DNA from: Chrysomallon squamiferum
Taxonomy: Eukaryota; Mollusca; Gastropoda; Neomphalida; Peltospiridae
Reading direction: 5' to 3'
Length of the DNA stretch: 64,000 nucleotides
Assembly (NCBI GenBank): GCA_012295275.1
Contig: CM022678.1
Span: forward strand, 7,763,243 to 7,827,242
The position numbers and the translations under genes are program-made. Each line of letters opens with the position of its first letter. Position 1 is the first letter of the stretch. The notes beneath the pieces are model-generated. The model worked only from the letters and a program-made list of their open reading frames with translations. It had not been told where the DNA came from and searched no databases. Shown here piece after piece: positions 60,220 to 64,000 of the stretch.

Positions 60220-60547
60220 TCAACTTTCATTTCCATGCATGTGCAGTGCTGAATTATTTTGTTTATCTGTTATGTCAGTAACAGTACCATTGTCCAGTGA
60301 CAACAAATTCACTGTATCAGTAGATGCCCACATTACTGCTGCTAAAAGAACTTTATCTCTGTTCTCATCATTTAAACCATCAAGTTTCAGTTTTGCTATT
60401 TCTTTTATAATGTTTGAAGTTCTCTGACTAGGAGCAATCATAGCAGTTTGTTTCCATTTGTTTATTATATGGGATATTTTAGAAACTCTTCATCTTTCAG
60501 TGATGGATGTGAAATAGTTTCTTCAGCATTGCTTGATGTCGGTAAAT
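60220..60547 (-). pseudogene. ankyrin-repeat exon of a STAND-type gene
   Basis: After acceptor 'cttgctcacag' it reads LPTSSNAEETISHPSLKDEE and FLKYP, then after one frame change IINKWKQTAMIAPSQRTSN, LKLDGLNDENRDKVLLAAV, MWASTDTVNLLSLDNG and DKQNNSALH. KVLLAAV...DTVNLL..DNG....DKQNNSALH is the run of one ankyrin repeat into the next. It breaks off at HMHGNES plus stop, about 170 bp before the LINE. It follows the STAND exon at 61012-61369 on the same strand. Confidence 0.6.
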
Positions 60548-60830
60548 CTGTGAGCAAGAAACAAGCTGTCAGGTTTCCCAGTGATTGTAATGTGACTTTT
60601 GTTAGACACTCCATGTCACAACAGATTCTAACAAGATGGAAACAGGACACACTTCTAGCAACTCTGCTGTTTTCTTTGGAAACTTAGTTGTTAACATCAG
60701 AAACAAACAGTCAAACACTAAATAAATGTGTGTTTATTGCTACAAATAGATACTCACTTTACATCAGCTGTTTTGTTTATATGTTTGAGTCCAGTGTTTT
60801 CTACACTCAGTCTCACTCTAGCAGTCTTAC

Positions 60831-60922
60831 TAATTTCATTATGTCACTATCAGTGTTATCTTCAAAAGGGTCCAGTGAATCAATGCTGAAACTGCCTTGT
60901 TGGAACAAGATCAGCAGTAGAA
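60831..60922 (-). pseudogene. small acidic exon between STAND and ankyrin exons
   Basis: Between 'caattacctag' and donor GTAAGA it reads LLLILFQQGSFSIDSLDPFE, then DNTDSDIMKLV. Hydrophobic, then acidic. It would suit a linker after the NTPase domain; no family is recognised. Confidence 0.4.
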
Positions 60923-61011
60923 CTAGGTAATTGATCTCTGAAGATTTATAATTTTTCCAGTTTTCCAGCTGATATGTGACATATTCTACAGTTAACATAA
61001 TACACACACAC

Positions 61012-61369
61012 CTGAGGAAATCCAAACTGTAGATGAACTGTCAGTGACAGTATATTTATAATTTGTATTCATTGTAACATCTTTTTGTTCCAGATATTTG
61101 TTTAGAATTTCTTTCTTTTCATCATAATCCAGACAACTGTCATTACTCTGCAGATCAAGAACATGATTCTCATTAAACAGACCAAATTCCTTCAAACTAA
61201 TTTCACTTTCTGAAAATATTTGTTTTCTTAAAGAAATAATACATTTCAAGGAACCATCCTGAACAAGGTTCCATATCTTTGGAAATTTCAGTTTCCATGA
61301 GTCTGTAAAAACTGAAACAAGATTCCTCTTACCAAATATATCACAATGAGAACAGCACATTACTTATTT
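61012..61369 (-). pseudogene. nSTAND-type NTPase exon (Walker B to sensor region), damaged
   Basis: A 358-bp exon (acceptor 'gtttctctctctag', donor GTGTGT) contains, in two frames, AVLIV / CDIFGKRNL, which together look like a Walker B strand and the DDxFG motif. It continues SWKLKFPKIWNLVQDGSLK, CIISLRKQIF, EFGLFNENHVLDLQSNDSC and LDYDEKKEILNKYLEQK. The series 'cIISLRkqiF ... vlDL.s ..L...EKk.IL.kyL' is what I know from the nSTAND3 NTPase domain of many invertebrate proteins, often joined to ankyrin or TPR repeats and thought to act in NLR-like sensing. The Walker A exon is not found. A loss of about four bases in Walker B makes this copy nonfunctional. Confidence 0.55.
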
Positions 61370-61410
61370 CTAGAGAGAGAAACAGTTGTAACAGTCTCTG
61401 CAGAAGAAAT

Positions 61411-61503
61411 AGCTGTGATGTTTTATGAGGAATAAACAGCTGTGATGTTTTATGAGGAATAAACAGCTGTGATGTTTTATGAGGAATAAACAGCTGTGAT
61501 GTC
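61411..61503. repeat. 27-bp tandem repeat, 3-4 units
   Basis: 'gtgatgttttatgaggaata' plus 'aacagct' repeats three times with a partial fourth; right arm only. Confidence 0.9.
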
Positions 61504-61689
61504 TGAGGAAGAAACAACGCTGATATTAGAAAAATTTTCCGAATTCTTTGTTTTTTTTTCGCCCATAGGAAAATAACATAATGATTTTTAATATAGAAGA
61601 AACAAAATATGTTATTTAACTCATTTTATTCACTGTTAGTGGGGCTAGATGTATAGTTAAGGAACATTCAAATAATAAAAGAAGAAACC

Positions 61690-62000
61690 CACTGCTGTCA
61701 CTTAATGGTTTACTCTTTCTTATTAACAAGTGATATTTCATTTACACCTTCCCACAGACAGTACATACTATTTCATACATCAGTTGATGAGCACTGCTGT
61801 CACTTAATGGTTACTCTTTCTTATTAACAAGTGATATTTCATTTACACCTTCCCACAGACAGTACATACTATTTCATACATCAGTTGATGAGCACTGCTG
61901 TCACTTAACGGTTTACTCTTTCTTATTAACAAGTGATATTTCATTTACACCTTCCCACAGACAGTACATACTATTTCATACATCACTGATGAGCACTGCT
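61690..62000. repeat. ~104-bp tandem triplication at the edge of the arm-specific block
   Basis: The unit runs from 'actgctgtcacttaatggtt' through 'caagtgatatttcatttaca' to 'tacatcagttgatgagc'. Three copies. The left arm has a single partial copy ending exactly where its LINE block starts (20031), so both rearrangements share this point. Confidence 0.85.
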
Positions 62001-62308
62001 GAAATGTAAACAGCTCAAAATTCTATCGGACGGCATTGATCCAAATATCTGCTACATCTTGCAGAGACCTACATCTAGTACCTTGTATTACTATTAGCAT
62101 TGCCTAATGGACTGTATTCTCAACTCTTGTTCTATAAATCTATTCATAAAATACTTTCAAAAAGTAATCAAATAAAAAAGTTTTTATTAAATGCCCTAAC
62201 TTTTTAACTCGAGGTGTTTGATTATGTTATTTAGAAATACTCATGAAAACACAATTCTCACAGTTTTGTGACATAAAAAAAAACTTAGTTTTAATTAATT
62301 AGTCTTAC

Positions 62309-62398
62309 CTCATTTTGGATTTGTTCTTTTCCATCTTTTTAGGGCTGTGATGGGCTGACTGGGGCAGGTTCTGGCTGTGTTGAGTAGACACAGTCAAC
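62309..62398 (-). CDS. Ser/Gln-rich exon, right-arm copy
   Basis: A 90-bp exon reads LTVSTQHSQNLPQSAHHSP then KKMEKNKSKM. Same acceptor and GTAAGA donor as 19547-19660, shorter by the eight codons SSRTTEKH. It lies upstream of the STAND exon on the same strand. Confidence 0.45.
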
Positions 62399-62994
62399 CT
62401 GAATCACACACAGATTTACTTAGTGCTATTTCGAATTTTTCAAAACATTACAGATACACATGGTAAATGTCAAGGGAACAGTTGTCTCAAATCTCTGGAA
62501 ATTAACTAAACAATGCTACAATAGTCCATGAAAATTGCTACTATTTTAGGTGTGAGGACATTTAACACATTTTTCAGACTGAAAACACATATGTTGATCT
62601 GTCTGCATACACAAAGGAAAGAGAAAAACAAATTCTAAATACTTAATGACAATAACATGGGTAAAATCACGTCAACAGAATTCATTTAACTAAGTGATAG
62701 ATTTGTCTTACTGAAAGTGGATAAACACTTTCATGTTTGATGTTCAAACATCTTTATGTTTCTTTGAAAACCAGTCACAATTTGTAAATTACAGTGTATA
62801 GACCATATAGAACAATCACGGTTAAGCTATAATTAAGGATTTATGCTAGTAATTTCAGAATAAGTTACAGTGAGTTGTCTTACTAAATTATGTTACATAA
62901 ATAATGTAAATGTTTCTGAATGACAGGTACAACTGATTTTATTGTTGATGTTATTATTATTATTATTTTTATTGTTATTGTTATTTTAATGTAG

Positions 62995-63115
62995 ATATGA
63001 ATGAGTGTATATCAGTTGATGCCAGTATTAGTAAATATACTGATGCTTGAATCAGTGGATTCACTTGTTCCTGTCTGGCTGGGAAGAAACTTGAAAATGA
63101 CCAGACAACGTGTTA
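62995..63115 (+). pseudogene. calcium-binding EGF-like exon with in-frame TGA, right arm
   Basis: 121 bp, same borders as 18829-18949; reads MNECISVDASISKYTDA, TGA, ISGFTCSCLAGKKLENDQ, TTC. Only a few substitutions from the left copy, with the same stop. Confidence 0.75.
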
Positions 63116-63360
63116 GTAAGCAGAATTTCTCATTACAAAATACAATAAGGTAAAAATAAATTTTTAAATATTTAATAAAATAAAATTCTATTTTGAAGTC
63201 TGAAGCAATTTATTCTGTAAAATCAGAAATTTCTGATATATTTAGATTATACTTTTAATATAATTTTATAAATTTTGTTTTACAAAAAAACACTAACACT
63301 AAAGTTTGATTTTAATTTAATTTATTTATTTTAAATTTAAATTTTATTTTTCCCTCTCAG

Positions 63361-63517
63361 ACCATAGTCAGTGTAAAGTGTGTGATGTGAAAACAACAGA
63401 GATGAATGTAGTGTTTCAACAGTTTCATGTCGAGCAATCAGCAACTGCAAAAACCTGCCAGTCTCCTATCATTTGTGTGTAAGACAGGATATCACAACTT
63501 GTCAGACGAATGTGTAG
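63361..63517 (+). pseudogene. Cys-rich exon, right arm
   Basis: 157 bp after 'tccctctcag', ending before GTGAGT. Begins ACCATAGTCAG as on the left (SDHSQCKVCDVKTTEMN). Substitutions relative to the left copy include 'gtcgagcaatcagc' for 'gtcaggcaaacagc'. Confidence 0.6.
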
Positions 63518-63599
63518 GTGAGTAGAGTATACTTAATAAATAGTTAATTTACTCAATATTAAAAATTTGTTAACAAGTTGAAAATATTTTGTTTTATTT

Positions 63600-63760
63600 A
63601 ATAAAGAGTTATATGTTAGAAATGATTTCTTATTATTTAATAAACAGTTACATGTTAGAAATGATTTCTTATTTAATAAACAGTTACATGTTAGAAATTA
63701 TTTCTTATTATTTAATAAACAGTTACATATTAGAAATGATTTCTTATTATTTATGAAATA
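63600..63760. repeat. ~37-bp tandem repeat, right-arm copy (4-5 units)
   Basis: Unit 'cagttacatgttagaaatga' plus 'tttcttattatttaataaa'. The mirrored left array has three units. Confidence 0.85.
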
Positions 63761-64000
63761 GTTAAATGATACGATTGATGAATTTCGTACATATTTTTGT
63801 GATTTTAATTACCAAAGAAAACAGAATGGATGTTTTAAAATTGAAAAATTACATAGAAATGAGTTAATTAATACCTCAGTCACAAAATTAACTTTTTCTG
63901 CAATTAACTATAATATATAAATAAATAAATATAATAAAAATACCATTTTATACTTGTTTATACAGTTTTATTCAAAATTAAGGCAATGTTTATTTAACAT

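Larger units (their letters stand above)
42932..64000 (-). repeat. right arm of giant inverted repeat
   Basis: Reverse complement of 17988-37382. Homology starts at about 42932 ('gtaattaataagtaaaacaa' mirrored at 37355-37380) and still holds at the last base of the window. Length exceeds the left arm because of differing LINE content, an exon-internal duplication and minisatellite changes. By eye, one intron piece of about 190 bp (29020-29210 against 51690-51885) has roughly 4-5 percent mismatches. Confidence 0.9.

Overview
The window is animal nuclear DNA. It is very AT-rich and contains no dense prokaryote-style coding. Short exons of about 60-360 bp, with AG/GT borders, are separated by long introns. 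Microsatellites (AAT, GA, CA, TA) and minisatellites are abundant, and non-LTR retrotransposon remains and a tRNA-derived SINE are present. The protein families (CAMSAP/Patronin, calcium-binding EGF-like exons, a STAND NTPase with ankyrin repeats) and the style of the repeats suggest a marine invertebrate, perhaps a lophotrochozoan, but no marker fixes the phylum. Two 200-N blocks (11442-11641 and 37444-37643) are scaffold gaps, so the window holds three contigs.

The dominant structure is a giant inverted repeat. The left arm (about 17.99-37.38 kb) reappears in reverse complement as the right arm (about 42.93-64.0 kb, running off the window), with a 5.5 kb spacer. Exon sizes and intron sequence match between arms with a few percent mismatches plus many indels. 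The arms lie on two different contigs that meet at the second N gap, so the structure is either a real inverted segmental duplication or two haplotypes joined head to head.

Each arm carries a CAMSAP/Patronin-like gene (microtubule minus-end protein): left on the + strand, 26.8-36.7 kb; right on the - strand, 54.3-42.8 kb. About 14-16 exons are recognisable, covering the second half of the CH domain, the VPISNATKRSF block, the coiled coil and the CKK domain. Both copies lack the first half of the CH domain and share frameshifts and a TGA in the CKK domain. The left copy has in addition lost part of the CKK exon and the terminal exon. Both look like pseudogenes that decayed before the duplication.

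Outside the CAMSAP copy each arm carries, in order: a two-exon fragment of an unidentified gene on the opposite strand; a locus where an nSTAND-NTPase/ankyrin gene is broken by different LINEs in the two arms (an I-like LINE with a 39-bp minisatellite on the left, an ORF1-plus-RT LINE fragment on the right); and damaged EGF-like exons. On the left contig the EGF-type gene continues to about 15.6 kb, and further minus-strand exons of an unidentified gene lie at 8.6-10.9 kb.

The first 8.5 kb, 11.6-15.6 kb and the 37.6-42.7 kb spacer contain only simple repeats and tandem arrays that I can name.
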